64,000 nucleotides of DNA from Cheiracanthium punctorium (taxonomy: Eukaryota; Arthropoda; Arachnida; Araneae; Cheiracanthiidae). Under the pieces are notes generated by a model. That model saw nothing but the letters and a program-made list of their open reading frames with translations, made no database searches and was not told where the DNA came from. Shown here piece after piece: positions 30,090-42,584 of the stretch. The translations under genes and the position numbers were made by a program. Numbering within the stretch: the first letter of the stretch is position 1; the number at the start of each line of letters is the position of its first letter. The stretch spans positions 372,001-436,000 of the forward strand of contig JAWZYV010012260.1 of the NCBI GenBank assembly GCA_038373885.1, read 5' to 3'.

Positions 30090-32150
30090 TGTTTTTGTTA
30101 GTCTGAAAATGTAGTTTGTAATTAAATATTAATATCTTCATATATTTACAATGTACATGCAGTAAAAAATGTTTAACATAAAACTGAGGGGATAAAAATA
30201 TTTTTTCATGTTAAACAATATATGTTGAGAAAAAAATAAACACCAATATACATGTCAAATTTTATATTTTATCAGTTTCCTGCTAAAATGTATACTTTCA
30301 AGTACTGTAATTTCCGGAAGAAATTTACTTATTTAAAAATGAAATTTTCAGTGGTTGTGGTGTTTCTACCAATGCAATGCTTACGGACACCCCCCCCCCC
30401 CAAAAAAAAAAAAAAAAACATTTCATAGACACTGTAAAGAAATATTAGCTTATCGCTTTGGTCTACAATGATGACCAGTCAGTCAGACCACCAATTTTGT
30501 TATGTTTATCTAGTGTTTATGTTTTCGAGTGCCTTACTCACTCTAAGAGATTTTGAAGAGTGACTTTCTTTCCTTCCATGTCTGGTTGTCTATTCTTATT
30601 CTCAGTCCCTGGATGAATCTTTCCAAACCCATTCCTACCCTGCTTTTATGGTAAATCTACTGTAATTATTTCCGAATGATCACACTACTCCACCTTTGTT
30701 GCAGTTACAAATGTAACAGCTATCTACAACATTCTCCCTCTCCCTTCCTTTTTTTTTTTTTCTTTTTTTTTTAAAGCATAGTATGAGTATTATGTATATG
30801 ACATCTTTAGTGGGTAAATATATATAAATGCATTCATGATTGTATAATTTCTTACTTAAGATTAATTTTTCTGTCATGATTTCATTTCTCTTAAATGATA
30901 TGCCATACATCATGACACAGGACAAGATTTTGTGACTATTATGTTCACGGCGATGTCACTTGCAATTTAACTTAGTTCAGTTTTAATTTTTCTTGTGCCA
31001 TTTTCTTCGAATGCAGCATTTATGCTGATGCTGCATTTCTTTCAGAAATTATGGTACATACATTGAAAGTACACACACATAAGCATATATAGTCCAACAC
31101 AACATATTAAATGCACTACTTCAAATAAAGATATGCATTTAAAATTAATTACAATTAAATTTTTTTCAGGTTTAAAGTACATTACATATATTTTGCCATA
31201 GGATTATACAGTATTATTCTGTGTTAGCCAATTTTTTTATGTTAAACACTTTTCACTGTATATGGTTTTTATCACATCAGCTTAGTTTTAATATTTTTTA
31301 ATGTTAACTGCTTATTTTTTAGAATTGCATTTTTTAGATTTTTGCTTTTAGAATTATTTTATATTACATTTATATATGATAATGACCAAAGATATTAGTT
31401 GTAATTATTCTACTGAGAATTAAAACATGTGAAAGGAGAGTTTGAGCCTTAAGTTTGAATCTCAGTGACTAAAGGCAAAAGCTAGCAAATCCTTGATGCA
31501 GCTGCCTTTTTCATAATTTAGGTTATCGTGGTTATTCTTCAACACATGCTTAAACTTTACATTTTCAAAGAAAATATTTGAGCTTGGCCAGATATGAATA
31601 ATGTCAGTGATGTAATCATAAAAATTCAGTCAAACTGAGCAGGAAATAATTTGGGGGTTAGTTCAATGTTAGCATGCACCAGCTTTGTGTGTGTTACAAC
31701 ATGAGATAGTCATATTGATAAAATTTTGTTGCAAGATAAAGCAAATAATGTACTCTCCACTTTTGTGCAAGCTAAAATATATTTTTTCTAACATTTATTT
31801 TAAATTTTGAAAGATATGACTTTGTGATTTGAAAAGATTTTGGTATTTAAAGTGAATGAATAAATAATAATAATAAAGAACTTTGAATTTTAGTTCTGCA
31901 AATACAATAACCGCTTGTTACTCTTTGATATAGCATGCATCCGGATATATTGCACTTTTCTCTGTTTCCCAGTATTTTTTTAAGCATAAAATGAATAGTG
32001 TGAATACACAAGTGTATTTGTAAATAAAATTAATAAGGGATGAAATTTCTCTGTCTTTATAGTTTGTTACTTTTTGTTCAAATTTCCGGTATTTAACATT
32101 GCTAATTTAAATTTTTTACATATATTAATAATAAAAGTAAACTGTTCTTA
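30090..32150. other. AT-rich noncoding
   Basis: No gene. A C10 run followed directly by an A18 run lies near 30390-30419, and a long pyrimidine tract near 30735-30772. The remainder is A/T-rich unique-looking sequence. Confidence 0.5.
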
Positions 32151-32995
32151 CAGTGGCGTATGCAGGGGGTGGGCACACATTAAAAATTTTAGTCTTACAC
32201 CCTTTCTCTCCTAAAATCTTGGTTTGTAAGAAGTGTGATAAGTATGTATACACTAAGAAAGCTCTTATTTCAAACTCTGTCATAAAATATTACGCAAATA
32301 GTCTGGTACACTCTCTGATCGCAATCCTTGCTCCATCACCGATATTTATTCTGGAACTGTTTGTTTGTGAATTAAGGTCGATTGACTGCACTAGGGTCCT
32401 AGACCTTTAGGGAGAATGCCCTCCTTGGGAGACTTTCTAGGGGATCCTAGCCCATTTTTATGTGGTTTTGGAGAAAACCACGGATAACTCCTAACATCTA
32501 GGTTGACAGGTGAAACCAGGGTTATTCTGACACTGGCATTAGGTCAGTTGTGCATGCAATTTCACTTTCTAATATTTTGCCAAGAATCCCAAGTATAATG
32601 TTGTGTGTAACCTAAGATAACGACCTAAAATGTTTTGGCTTATGGTAGAACAGTGTACGCATGTTTTTGACTAAGTGTTTTACTTTATTTTGGTCTAACA
32701 CCAGTTTTTTTTTTTTTGTTTGTTTGATAGCTAGTGTGTGTGTTCTAATACAGGGCCATACCCAGAAAAAAAATTCGAGGAGGGTCAACATTTTCGAAGC
32801 GGGTCCAAACAGTGAAAAATGCCGAATTTTTCAGAAAAAGGCCTCATCATTATTATTTTGTTAACAAAATTCTAAATTTCGGGAGGGGTACTGGTCCCCC
32901 CTGTTTATGGTATTGTTCTAATATATAAAATGTTTATTTTACGCTGGCTTTGCACGAATATCTTCCTACACCTTGCCCCCTTGCATACGCCACTG
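32151..32995. mobile_element. hAT-like element with CAGTGGCGTATGCA ends
   Basis: The left end CAGTGGCGTATGCAGGGGG is mirrored at the right by CCCCCTTGCATACGCCACTG, an almost perfect inverted repeat. The flanking octamers (TGTTCTTA and ACTTTTTA) match poorly, so the two ends may come from different copies or the duplication has decayed. Inside are a decayed SINE-like copy (about 32395-32530) and text beginning CAGGGCCATACCCAG (32751) that looks like another element end. Confidence 0.55.
32395..32530 (-). repeat. SINE-like interspersed repeat, decayed copy
   Basis: Matches the complement of the 41970-42150 family in order (the CCTTGGGAGACTTTCTA, TTTTGGAGAAAACC and CTAGGTTGACAG equivalents), but with many substitutions. 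Confidence 0.4.
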
Positions 32996-33312
32996 ACTTT
33001 TTACCATGCCCTTCCATCCCCAGATATATCGCATATATTTCTTGTCTCTTAACAAGCATGATATAATGAGGAGCTACTGTATTACATATATCATAAACTT
33101 GTGAAGGTTTTTTAAAATTATTAAAAAGAAAGAAAAAAAGATACAGCAAAATAATTTGCTTGGAAATGTTTGAACTTTGAAATTTTTTTAACATTTATAT
33201 TAACAATTATCAAAGTGTCACCTGTGGAAGGTGCTGCTACCCTGTGGGATCCACAAATGTATTTGAGACTTGCTATAAAAGACACTAATCTTTGTGGATT
33301 AAAATATTGGTA

Positions 33313-33383
33313 CAGTGGCGTAGCTAGAAGGGGCAAGGAAGAGCACCTGTCCTCAGGGGCTGAAAACCCTAGCTATGCCTCTG
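33313..33383. mobile_element. Minimal 71-bp hAT MITE with perfect target duplication
   Basis: The left end CAGTGGCGTAGCTAG faces the right end CTAGCTATGCCTCTG (complement CAGAGGCATAGCTAG). The octamer TATTGGTA is exactly duplicated (33305-33312 and 33384-33391). At 71 bp it is little more than two termini joined. A 123-codon frame crossing it is fortuitous. Confidence 0.9.
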
Positions 33384-33391
33384 TATTGGTA

Positions 33392-34098
33392 GTAATGTTA
33401 TGTGAATGCCAATTGGTAAAGCTGGCATCCCTCAATATCTTGCCTTACTCCAATGGATATCAGTTTGAAGGAATATATGAAATCACAAAAATTGCATATT
33501 GTTTTCTACCTTTTCATATGGGTAACAATAAGCATTCATGATGTTGTTTAACAAATCCATCCAGACATACGGTATGCAGCTGTTATAGGTTACAAAAATC
33601 CTAGTTTTCTTGGGGATTTCATTTGTGTGAAAAAAATTGAAGAAAAATTAAAAATTTTCCTCTCAAACTTTGACCTGAAAAATGATTCAGATACATTTAC
33701 TGGAAGCAAGTGTTTATTTCTTGTTAAAGTTTAGAGGGGTTTTTTTTTGTTCTTTGTTCACTAATTTTTTTTAGTTATTTTTTAAAATTATTTGTAAAAA
33801 GCCATCAATACTTTTATAAAGTGTAAAAACAAACACACACACACAAATTTTCCAAAAGAAATTCCCTAAATAGTATATGCTGTAGTTCTCAACAAAAAAG
33901 GGTGATAAAGTTATAAGTAATTGTATTTTTCCTTGTGAATTATGCTGTTGCTCTTAAAGTACCAAATAAATGCCCCTCCTCATTTCTCTCCTTTCACGTG
34001 TATTTTCATTGAGCTTTAAAACAATCAATTTTCCAATCCATGCTCGTATTACATAATCAGCTTCAGCTGTTGGCTGATTAAGAAGACAGACAGGCTAG
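33392..34098. other. Noncoding spacer
   Basis: No gene recognised; includes a short (CA)n run near 33833-33844. Confidence 0.45.
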
Positions 34099-35019
34099 AG
34101 CAGTGGTTCCCAACCTATTTTTAATCGCGACCCCTTTCAGATTTTTCAAAAATGTTCGCGACCCCCCCCCCCCCACTCTCTTCCATCCATCATGTTTGAC
34201 CAATAAGACAAAAAAAAAATAAATAATGAAAAATTATATCTTGGGATTTAAAAATTATTATCTTTTTATTCTGTACTGATTATTATTAGGATGACTGAGG
34301 TTGTATTTGGCTGACAAGTTATGCTATCCTTGGCTGAATATTGGTGAAAAGCCAACAGCTTGTTAGACATCTAATTTATTACTGGCTTTTGTCTTAATCT
34401 ACAAAAGAGTTTTAAGTTCAGCTTCATGCATGTAAGTGGATGCAAATGGCACTAACATTCGAAGTGAAAGCTTAGAAATTATCGTATACGAGTGACGCAT
34501 AGCACACAAAAATTGAATTAAAGATTTTTCTTCGTATAAATCACGTGCTGAGGAGACATTTTGCAAATTCAAAAATTTGTCCTGCGCTTCATCAGGAAGA
34601 TCGGCGACATCTAAAGATGTGTGAAATGGATTTCACACTAGTGCCGCCTCTTCATTGTGAGCTCTGGGATATATCTTTCAATTTCAAATTTAAGAGCTTC
34701 AAGGTGGTTAATAATTTCTCACCTTAAATTAACTGCAGTTTCTATTTCCGATATTTCTGCCTTAGTGCACACATTTTCAAAATTGGTTAACACTCCTAGA
34801 TACACTTTACGACGTCTGTTTTTGTAGATTTCGTACAAGTGCCCTGATGAGAAAAAGGTGTTTTACTTTACAAAGAGAAAAGGGAGAAAGCGTGTCTCAT
34901 GACAAAGAAACATGGAAATATTTTGCCATTCATTTCCGACAAAATCGGTCTGCGGCGACCCCCGAGAAAAGCCATGGCAACCCACTTGGGGGTCACAAAC
35001 CCCCGGTTGGGAACCACTG
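34099..35019 (-). mobile_element. Charlie-like hAT element, 921 bp
   Basis: The ends CAGTGGTTCCCAACC and GGTTGGGAACCACTG are perfect 15-bp inverted repeats of the classic Charlie/hAT type. The flanking octamers GGCTAGAG and AGCTAGAG match at 7 of 8 positions. The interior keeps the C-terminal part of a transposase on the minus strand, so this is a deletion derivative of an autonomous element. C-run near 34164-34173. Confidence 0.9.
34345..34725 (-). pseudogene. hAT (ZBED5/SCAND3-like) transposase C-terminal remnant
   Basis: Read on the minus strand across at least one frame change: a segment EIINHLEALKFEIERYIPEL, then NPFHTSLDVADLPDEAQDKF and LQNVSSARDLYEEKSLIQF, then LRMLVPFASTYMHEAEL, and after a stop, IKTKASNKLDV. 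These follow the order of the C-terminal block of ZBED/SCAND3-type hAT transposases, where a 'LPFSTTYLCE..F..L..IKTKYRNRL' dimerisation region is typical. In-frame stops and frameshifts show it is dead. It belongs to the element 34099-35019. Confidence 0.8.
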
Positions 35020-35237
35020 AGCTAGAGCCTATGTTCTTGCGTGAAACGTGGCAGTATACAGTCTTGTGGAGAAGTGAGGGATTTGAATTTTTTGGGGTAA
35101 TTAAATGCTGGTTTACCACAAGAGTTTACTGTATTTAATTTTCTTTTTAAATCACTGCAACTTAAAAATATGTGGCATATGTTTGCTTTGAAATCATTTT
35201 CATGTCACTTAATTTAAAAGCATTAAATTTAACTAAA
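35020..35237. other. Spacer between two transposons
   Basis: Contains GAGTTTACTGTA at 35123-35134, an end-like word matching the complement of the adjacent Tigger left end, so possibly a second, solitary Tigger end. Confidence 0.35.
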
Positions 35238-35239
35238 TA

Positions 35240-35863
35240 CAGTAAACTCTCATTAGTGCGTCTCTTTACGATGGATATCCGATTACTGTGGACAATTTTT
35301 TTTTTTTCACAAATTTAGTTTGCAGAATTGAAGAAACTACTTTCATAATTTATTTTTCTTCAAAAGTAACTTGTGTATACTGCTGCTCTGTATGTACAGG
35401 AGTTCAGCATACCACTTCCAACAACAAGAGAGGTTCAAACAATGCTATCGGTCATTCGCCAGTTTTATCAATCAAAAGCACATGCATCCGACCAAATTTT
35501 CGACTTTATCGCAAAATTAGAGTGATGTGATAAAAAGATTATTTATTCAGTTGTCATGAATTATTTTAAATAAAATTAAGTATGTACAATGATTTCTGTG
35601 TATTTTTTGTTTGCTGTGAGAAATTGATTTTCTTATGTTAACAGCATTGTCTTATTAATTTGATTTTTTAAATAAAACTACTAAACTAAAACAAAAAGTT
35701 CTTTCAAGACTGTTGTAATTCATTTAAGTTTTCATTAAAAACACTAAATTTTATATATATATTCAACACAAGAACTTATTTTTTAACCATTGAAATGCTT
35801 ACTTCGGTTATTGCGGAGAAAAAATGGCTTCCTTTTCAGATCCACACTAATGAGAGTTCACTG
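35240..35863. mobile_element. Tigger/pogo-like element
   Basis: The left end CAGTAAACTCTCATTAGTG is the inverted counterpart of the right end CACTAATGAGAGTTCACTG (one mismatch), with TA on both outer sides (35238-35239 and 35864-35865). 624 bp. An 80-codon plus-strand frame inside shows no clear transposase motif. Non-autonomous. Confidence 0.85.
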
Positions 35864-35865
35864 TA

Positions 35866-36305
35866 CTTACTTTCTCTAATTTCATTGCTGATAAAATTTA
35901 ATAACATTTTTCAAAATGAAGAGATATGCCATTATAAATCTCAGTCACATATTTGGCTTATAGTGCGCTTTTACATTCCAATAGGATGACACCTCTTTTC
36001 TGTCAGATATATTGCTGAAATCGGCTGTGAGGAAGTAAACTTGTTTACTACTTGTGCTAAAAATCAATAATTCAGGAAAAATGAGTAAATGTATTGTTGT
36101 AGATGCAGTGCATATTAAACACTTTTTCCCTTGACTTGAAATTTTTTTTTTTTTTTTAGTAAGCTTCATTAAATTTTATATACATGAATGTATTTTCATA
36201 AATATGAAATTTCATGCAGCTTTCTTTTAAAAAAGGGAAGAAAAAATATGCATTGAAATTTTACATTTTTATACCTGCCAACTTTACTGCATTTTCAAAG
36301 AGACT
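35866..36305. other. AT-rich spacer
   Basis: No gene; T-run near 36147-36158. Confidence 0.4.
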
Positions 36306-36620
36306 ATGGGCTGCAGTAGTCCGGTTGAGAGAGGTGTCGTTCTTTTAACTGAAAGGTTGTGGGTTCGATCCTGGGACCAACCAAAGGCCACCGTGCTCAC
36401 TAATGGCAACTGGGGCACATTAAATACGTCATCTCAATGTCCTCCAAGTTCCCATCCAAATCGATACCTCTGGAGGTGGCAAAAACTAAGCCTTGGGGGT
36501 CTTCTGCTTGGTATTTGCTTCAAAACCTCACTGATGATTGTTAGTGCTGCCATCCATCGGTTCTTGAATAAGGCAGAAATGAACTCTTTGGGAGTTTGGT
36601 AGAAATAAGCATCCTTGGCT
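36306..36620 (+). repeat. tRNA-derived SINE
   Basis: The head AGTCCGGTTGAGAGAGGTGTC, TTTTAACTGAAAGGTTG and GGGTTCGATCCTGGGACC resembles a tRNA with an intact box B and an anticodon-loop-like TCTTTTAAC, closest in feel to tRNA-Lys. An unrelated body follows (TGGCAACTGGGGCACATT onward). The 98-codon frame here is fortuitous. Ends not fixed; the related-looking sequence may run to about 36700. Confidence 0.6.
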
Positions 36621-39618
36621 GGTACTGCCGCAATCGAACTAATCTGGATTTGGGATTAGTACAAAATGCTGTAAGAGAAAAAGTGCCCAAGCCCCCGTAG
36701 TCCATGAACGCAACAAAGACAAAGAGACTAATAAATTTTAATTATTTCTTGTCTCAGTAGTATCAGCTTGATCTCTGATATTTTCAAAGTCTTGTGATCA
36801 ATGTATACAAGTTCTCAAATTCTGTTTTTAATTTCAGTAATCAAGATATACTTCAAGTTTTCTTGTTAATTATTTATGTGCAGAAAAGACCCTAAACATC
36901 TCAAAACTTGCTATCATGTTTTTTTATTAGAACATTTGTGAACTTTTGCAGGGAAAAGCTGAGTTTGTAAACTTTAAAATTAGAGACATTTATAACCTAT
37001 TGAAGTAATTGTAAATATTGAACCTAATTGTAAAATCTTGAATTTTCAGTCCATTTACTCAATCCAAGAACTCATAGCTTACTGTTCCGGAAATACAAAA
37101 ATTGTTAGTGTATATTTAAAAAAATTAAATATTGCCAACTTTCATTAACCCAGTATCCTAATGTTCATGGTCTTTTCTCTATGTCTGAAGCTCCGAATGG
37201 AGACAGTTCTTGTAAAAAGTAAAATATTAATTTGAAAAATTATAATACTGGTTACTTACTTTTTTAAACAATGCATATATTATGCCAAAAGTTAAAGTGT
37301 ATATGTTGGCATAAATGATCGATTATGATTTTAAAAGGTTGTGATACCATATAAATATAATGGTATGTTTTCCAAGATTTTGGCAGGTATGCATTTGATC
37401 TATAAAAGTGAAATCTGATAACCTTTATTCCTGGGTATGTGTTAGTCAGTGAAAGGGTGTTTGTTAAACTGGTTCCAAATAATTTAACTATCCAATAATT
37501 TAAACTTTTATATGCATACATTTCTTAAATGAAAACATTTCTATTTTGAATAAATGGCATAAAAGTGTATGTAACTATTTAATTCAAGCATTATTACTTA
37601 TACTGCTGTTTTCTAATAACACTATGAAACAGTAACAAAGCATTAGAAATGAAATTGATTTAGCCAAGGTTTGGACTTTATGATACCGTCTTTAGGCTTA
37701 CATTCATAGAATTCTCATTTATTGAATGCATTTGTGAACATATTTTAAAATTACTTTATTGTTTTAGAGAAATAAATGTGCTTATACAAAATAAAATACA
37801 TAATCAGTGCCTTAAAAGATGCCTCTGTAATTGTTCAGATATTTCTTTGGCACTTTTAATGTTATTGATTTATATTCTGAACTGAAGCTGTGTCATCTAG
37901 TTAGCCACAAGATTGGATATCTGTCTAATAAATTATGTGTATTATTTCTGTCTCAAAAAATATGAAGAAATAAACAAATGTAATGTTTTGCTGAATATAG
38001 TGTTCATAATTCTATTCAGAAGGGTCAAAATGGTCAGCTATGTAATGATAATTTTGTCATATTGACCAACCTACTCAATACAACCTAGAAATAAGTAAAT
38101 AAAAATTTCCATTAATTTTATATTTTGGAGAAAATAAACAATGTCATTATTAATCTGTATATAGCTTATGATATCAAATAAGATGGCTTCCATTTGTTTG
38201 ATTAACTTTTTAATTTCTAGTTAAGGCAATAAATGACTCAAGGTACACTTTTAGGGGGCTTGAGTAAACTCAAATTAAATCTTCATAAGTGTTATTAAAT
38301 TCCAGTTCCTACTCTTTATGTATTACTCTAATATAGTGTTTCCCAACTACTTGTATGCAGGACAATTCTAGACAATGTAAAATAAAATTTCTTAAAAAAT
38401 TAGTATAGGCAAATTTTGGGCTGAACTAAAAATTTTATTAGTATATATTTAATAAATGAAATACCTGTTTATATATTATAAACATTTTTGGCTAATGCAT
38501 GTCCATAGAATGTTTTTTCTATTTTTGTTATTATCTGTAAAAAGTTGGAAAACAGCTCTAATACACTGTTATAGTAAATGTTCATTTTATAATAAATAAA
38601 TAGTTTTATTTCAACATTTATAAAACAGAGACTTTTAAAATTCCTTTTGATTTTTTAAACAAAATTACCTGCTGTAAAAAAATAGAATTATTTTATCATT
38701 GAGGAATTAATACACAATTTATTTCAGTGTATAGTACAGCTTATTAAAGATCATTCGAACTTTTTCGAGTCCTGTGTGCAATTAGTTCATTTTAATTTGT
38801 GTACCAAGACTTTGAAGCAGATTTTATTTCTTTGAACTGTACCATTAATGTTGAATCCTTTTGCTAGCATTTGGTGAATCAAAATTATTTTAGATTTTAA
38901 AGGAAATATGCAAGTGTGATTTAGCAAATGTAACCACTAGTCAGAAGATTCATACTTTGATAGTTTGGTATCTTGCAGGTAATAGTTTCAGTAGAAAATA
39001 AAAATAAATAGGCAGATAAGCACATGCACTATATCTGATCATTTTTACATACAATTTAATATATAATGCTTGGAATCAAACATTCAATTTTAAGAGCTGT
39101 TTTTAAAACACATTCTTATGATATAATAAAATACCATTTAATATTCATGTGATTCTGCATTTCATTTTGAAAAGTAATGTAATTTAACACTTCTGAAAAA
39201 AGTCATGTTTTACAGACTTGTAACTAAAGTCTATAGTTTTAGGAAATCTTTTGTATTTTAAATATTACAGTTCCTTTTGTTTAATTATTTGTAAAAGTAT
39301 AATTTGTTTAATTGCAGTACGATTTGTAAATTTTATCAAATTTTGTTTTGTATTTATTTTTATGTATTAAAACTAAAATAAAATTATTTTTAGAAGAAAT
39401 TTACTGGAGTTTGAAAACCTTTAGTTACTAACAATACCATAGCATTCGTACAATGCTTTAGAATCCTTAACATTCTGATTGCAAACTAACCCTTTATCTA
39501 CTAATAATAATTATTAGTACCAATAACTGAACTTTCATCCAATAAAGAGTATTACTTATATTCTGACAGTACTTAGCACGAACATTCTTTTAATTATACA
39601 TTTTCAAGATGGATAACA
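36621..39618. other. About 3 kb of AT-rich unique-looking DNA, no gene
   Basis: No frame, repeat family or element end could be supported. Confidence 0.5.
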
Positions 39619-39804
39619 GTGCAGTTGAACCTTGTTAAGAGTGCAAAATCTAAAGGACCATAACAATTGTTTCACATTAACCAAATTTCATGATATGTAA
39701 TCAATCGAATTTGAAAAAAGAAAAAAATGTTTTGATGGGAGCAAGTGTATGCTTCATGTAAACTAGTTTTTCATCTTCAGCAGTTTTGCATTAGCATGAT
39801 TCAA
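39619..39804. mobile_element. Possible Tigger-like MITE remnant
   Basis: GCAGTTGAACCTTGTTAAGA at the left and TGATTCAACACTGCTGTA at the right are loosely inverted, as in the CAGT-ended pogo/Tigger MITEs elsewhere in the window. Weak. Confidence 0.3.
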
Positions 39805-40420
39805 CACTGCTGTATGTAAGGACTGATTATATTAGGAAGGAGGCACAATCTCTTAAAGGAACCCATTTTCAAACTATGATTTTATATGGGTTGTCACAAG
39901 GCCTATAGCTACAGTTGAGCCTATGAGGGTCTTGTCTTGCCCACTCTGCCAAATGCCATTCCCAGCCTGTTTTTGATAAATGCAAGATGCACTTAAATAA
40001 TTAAAATAGTTGCAGTCTTGTGTTGTACTTAACTTTCTATAGAGCTTATTTCCTTTGGCTGCCTTGAAAGTACAATTAATGGGTATCAGCTGAACTTCAT
40101 AATTTTGTAACACAAGAGTTAAAAAATAAAAAGCTTTTTACTAATATGTATTATTTTTACACCCAGAGAAAACATTAAATATGTCTTAAGTATAGTTGAG
40201 CATTTTCTGCTGAGGAAAAAATACTTTTCAATGATTCTGATTGATTTCAGTGGAATTTTTCACAAATTTATTCCCATGTTTTTACTAAATACTTAACTAT
40301 AGACATGGCCACTTTGAAACGACCAATCAGAATGTTTGTTTCCTGTATATGTTACTGAAACACATATCCAGCCTTTTATACACTACCTAAGTTATGTAAA
40401 TAAGTTATTTTAGGATTTCG
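39805..40420. other. AT-rich spacer
   Basis: No feature supported; a minus-strand 79-codon frame at 39874-40113 has no recognisable domain. Confidence 0.4.
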
Positions 40421-41060
40421 GTTGACTTTTGCTCAGGATAGGATATAAACTTATAATCACATAACTATGAAAATTTCCAGAATATTTCCTCTAAAATTAG
40501 AATACAAACTGACAATGAGATAAAATTTGAAAAGTTATTTAAAAATATATATAATTAAACTTGATGCTTTTTCAGAGGTAATGCTATTTTCTTGACTTTC
40601 GCTCTTGATTAGAAATTAACTTAATTCCATAATTATGAGAATTTTCAGAATGATTAATTAGAAACTAGATTGAAAACTGACATTGAGAGATAACATTTGA
40701 AGAGATATTTAACTTTTCACTTCTTTTAAAAAATTTAAACTTGACTTTTTTTCAGAGGAAGATGCTTTTGGTGGACTTTCACTGAAGATCAGAAACAAAC
40801 TTATGATGAAAGAACTATGAAAATTTTTAAACTGTTTCCTCAGAAACCATACTGTGAACTGACACAAATTTCAAATTAAAAAAGTTATTTAATTTCTTTG
40901 AAAAAATTATTAAACTTGGCACTTTTTTAGAGAAGTCTGCTTTTTGGTTAACTTCACTCGAGATAAGAAATGAACTTATAATGTTAGAACTATGAAATTT
41001 TCAGAATATTTCCTCGGAAACTATATTGTGGATTGCTGAAATTACAAAAACTACTCAACT
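40421..41060 (+). repeat. Degenerate tandem repeat, four units of about 175 bp
   Basis: Units begin at about 40421, 40591, 40771 and 40946. Each has GACTTTYRCTC, then AAACTTATAATC, AACTATGAAAATTTTCAGAA, TTTCCTC and (in most units) AACTGACA, GTTATTTAA and ACTTTTTCAGAG. Divergence is considerable, so the array is old. Noncoding. Confidence 0.7.
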
Positions 41061-41969
41061 ATCATTAAAAAAAAAAAAAAGAAAAGAAAAACTGTTTTTT
41101 AGACTCAAATAAAAAATTGGCAGACTAAAATATTTTCTATCAAACATAACTTTCAAAAATAAATTTGGGTCACTTCATAATGCATTTAAGAATGTTATGG
41201 GGCCAAAAATATAATGCATTTTGCTTTTATAAATTTTATAGTTTCGAAACTCTTAATGGCTTGTGAATCCTAACACACATGACTTCTGATCAAGATTTAA
41301 AATAAAATTACAGTAGACGAGCAATTGAAAACTACTTTAAGATGTTTTATGAACATTAAGTTTATGAGCAATTTAATTTATAAAAATATGCTATTTTAGA
41401 CTGGAATTATATGAATTTCAGCAGTTTTAATGTGTTTCAACTGAATTTCGTTTCAAAAAATCAACTTGCGCTCCTCTTTAGTCCTTATAACAATATTTTA
41501 CACCTAAAGTTCATTTTATCTTTTCAATTTTAGAGTATCCTTAAATCCCAAAATTACCCTTTTTACAAGCTTTTGCCCAGTCCTCGTTTTGACTTTTTCT
41601 CTTAAGGTTAAACAGCCTTAAGTTCAGAAAAGATAATTTAAGCTATAAGGGCTTGGCCACCTTCGGCATAAACTAAAAATGACCAACTAATAAAAATTAG
41701 TTGGCATCCAGTCCTATTATCAAATTTTAAGACAGGGCGAGAAATTTTAATCTGACTCAACATAAGAGAGATTAAATTTTTAAAATCCAAAAATTTCTTA
41801 CCTCTTGAGTACAAACAAAATTTAAAAGCCATTATATAGCAATGAGTTTCAAAATTGGTATCAATTACAGTTCTGATAGTATGAAGTATAGTCTAAAGAG
41901 TGCCTATTTCCATATTTTTGCGATTAATTTGCACAGATAAATGTGCTTTATCTTTTCTGTTAAAAGCGG
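41061..41969. other. Noncoding spacer
   Basis: No gene; an A-run near 41067-41080. Confidence 0.4.
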
Positions 41970-42150
41970 GGCGCCTCACCATGTCACTGAAAATGGTAGA
42001 CGGCCAAAGTATGAAGGTCCTGGGTTCGGGTCCCATCTCGTGGCTGTCGATCTAACGGTCTAAGTTTTGGTAGGTTTTCTACAGATGTAATGTGTATATG
42101 CATTAAAACCCCTTAGAAAGTCGTCCTACCAAAGTACCCCCCATCGTTGG
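41970..42150 (+). repeat. SINE-like interspersed repeat, best copy
   Basis: Contains AAAATGGTAGACGGCC (box A-like), GGGTTCGGGTCCC (box B-like), GGCTGTCGATCTAACGGTC, TTGGTAGGTTTTCT, TTAAAACCCCTTAGAAAGTC and a tail CCAAAGTACCCCCC. The head suggests tRNA ancestry, but a cloverleaf could not be drawn confidently. Confidence 0.65.
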
Positions 42151-42584
42151 GAGATCGCCCTAGCATAGCATTGCTATAATCATGGAACATCAACTAAATT
42201 TTAAGGGGATCAGATTTAGTTACTATACTAGAAAAAAAAGTATTGGAAATTTTAAAAAAGCCTAGGAAGCCTAGAGCCTAAGGAACTGCACTAAGAATTT
42301 CTTGGTGCTGTTTTGAGATTTGAATTCTAAAAATGTTTTTCAATGGATGCTTATACCATGCATAGTTAAACAGACGAAGTTTGTCAGATGATACACAGGT
42401 ATATGTTGTAATACAGAATAATTGATTTAAATGGTAAAAATACTTTATCGCTTTAAAGTTTTTGCTTCCAGCTGCCACAAATGCAGATACTTCCTATCAT
42501 AGTTTACAACTTTTTAACATGGTTTACATTTACCGTGGATCTTTGTATTTTCCTGGAGAAAGCATAAACAATCAAATTAAGAGA

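Noticed and set aside
33170..33541. 123-codon plus-strand open frame
   Set aside because: It runs straight through a 71-bp hAT MITE and both target duplications; no domain or codon-like pattern.
35123..35863. Tigger element starting at the GAGTTTACTGTA word (35123)
   Set aside because: That word is in the wrong orientation for a left end; the TA-flanked inverted pair 35240/35863 is better supported.
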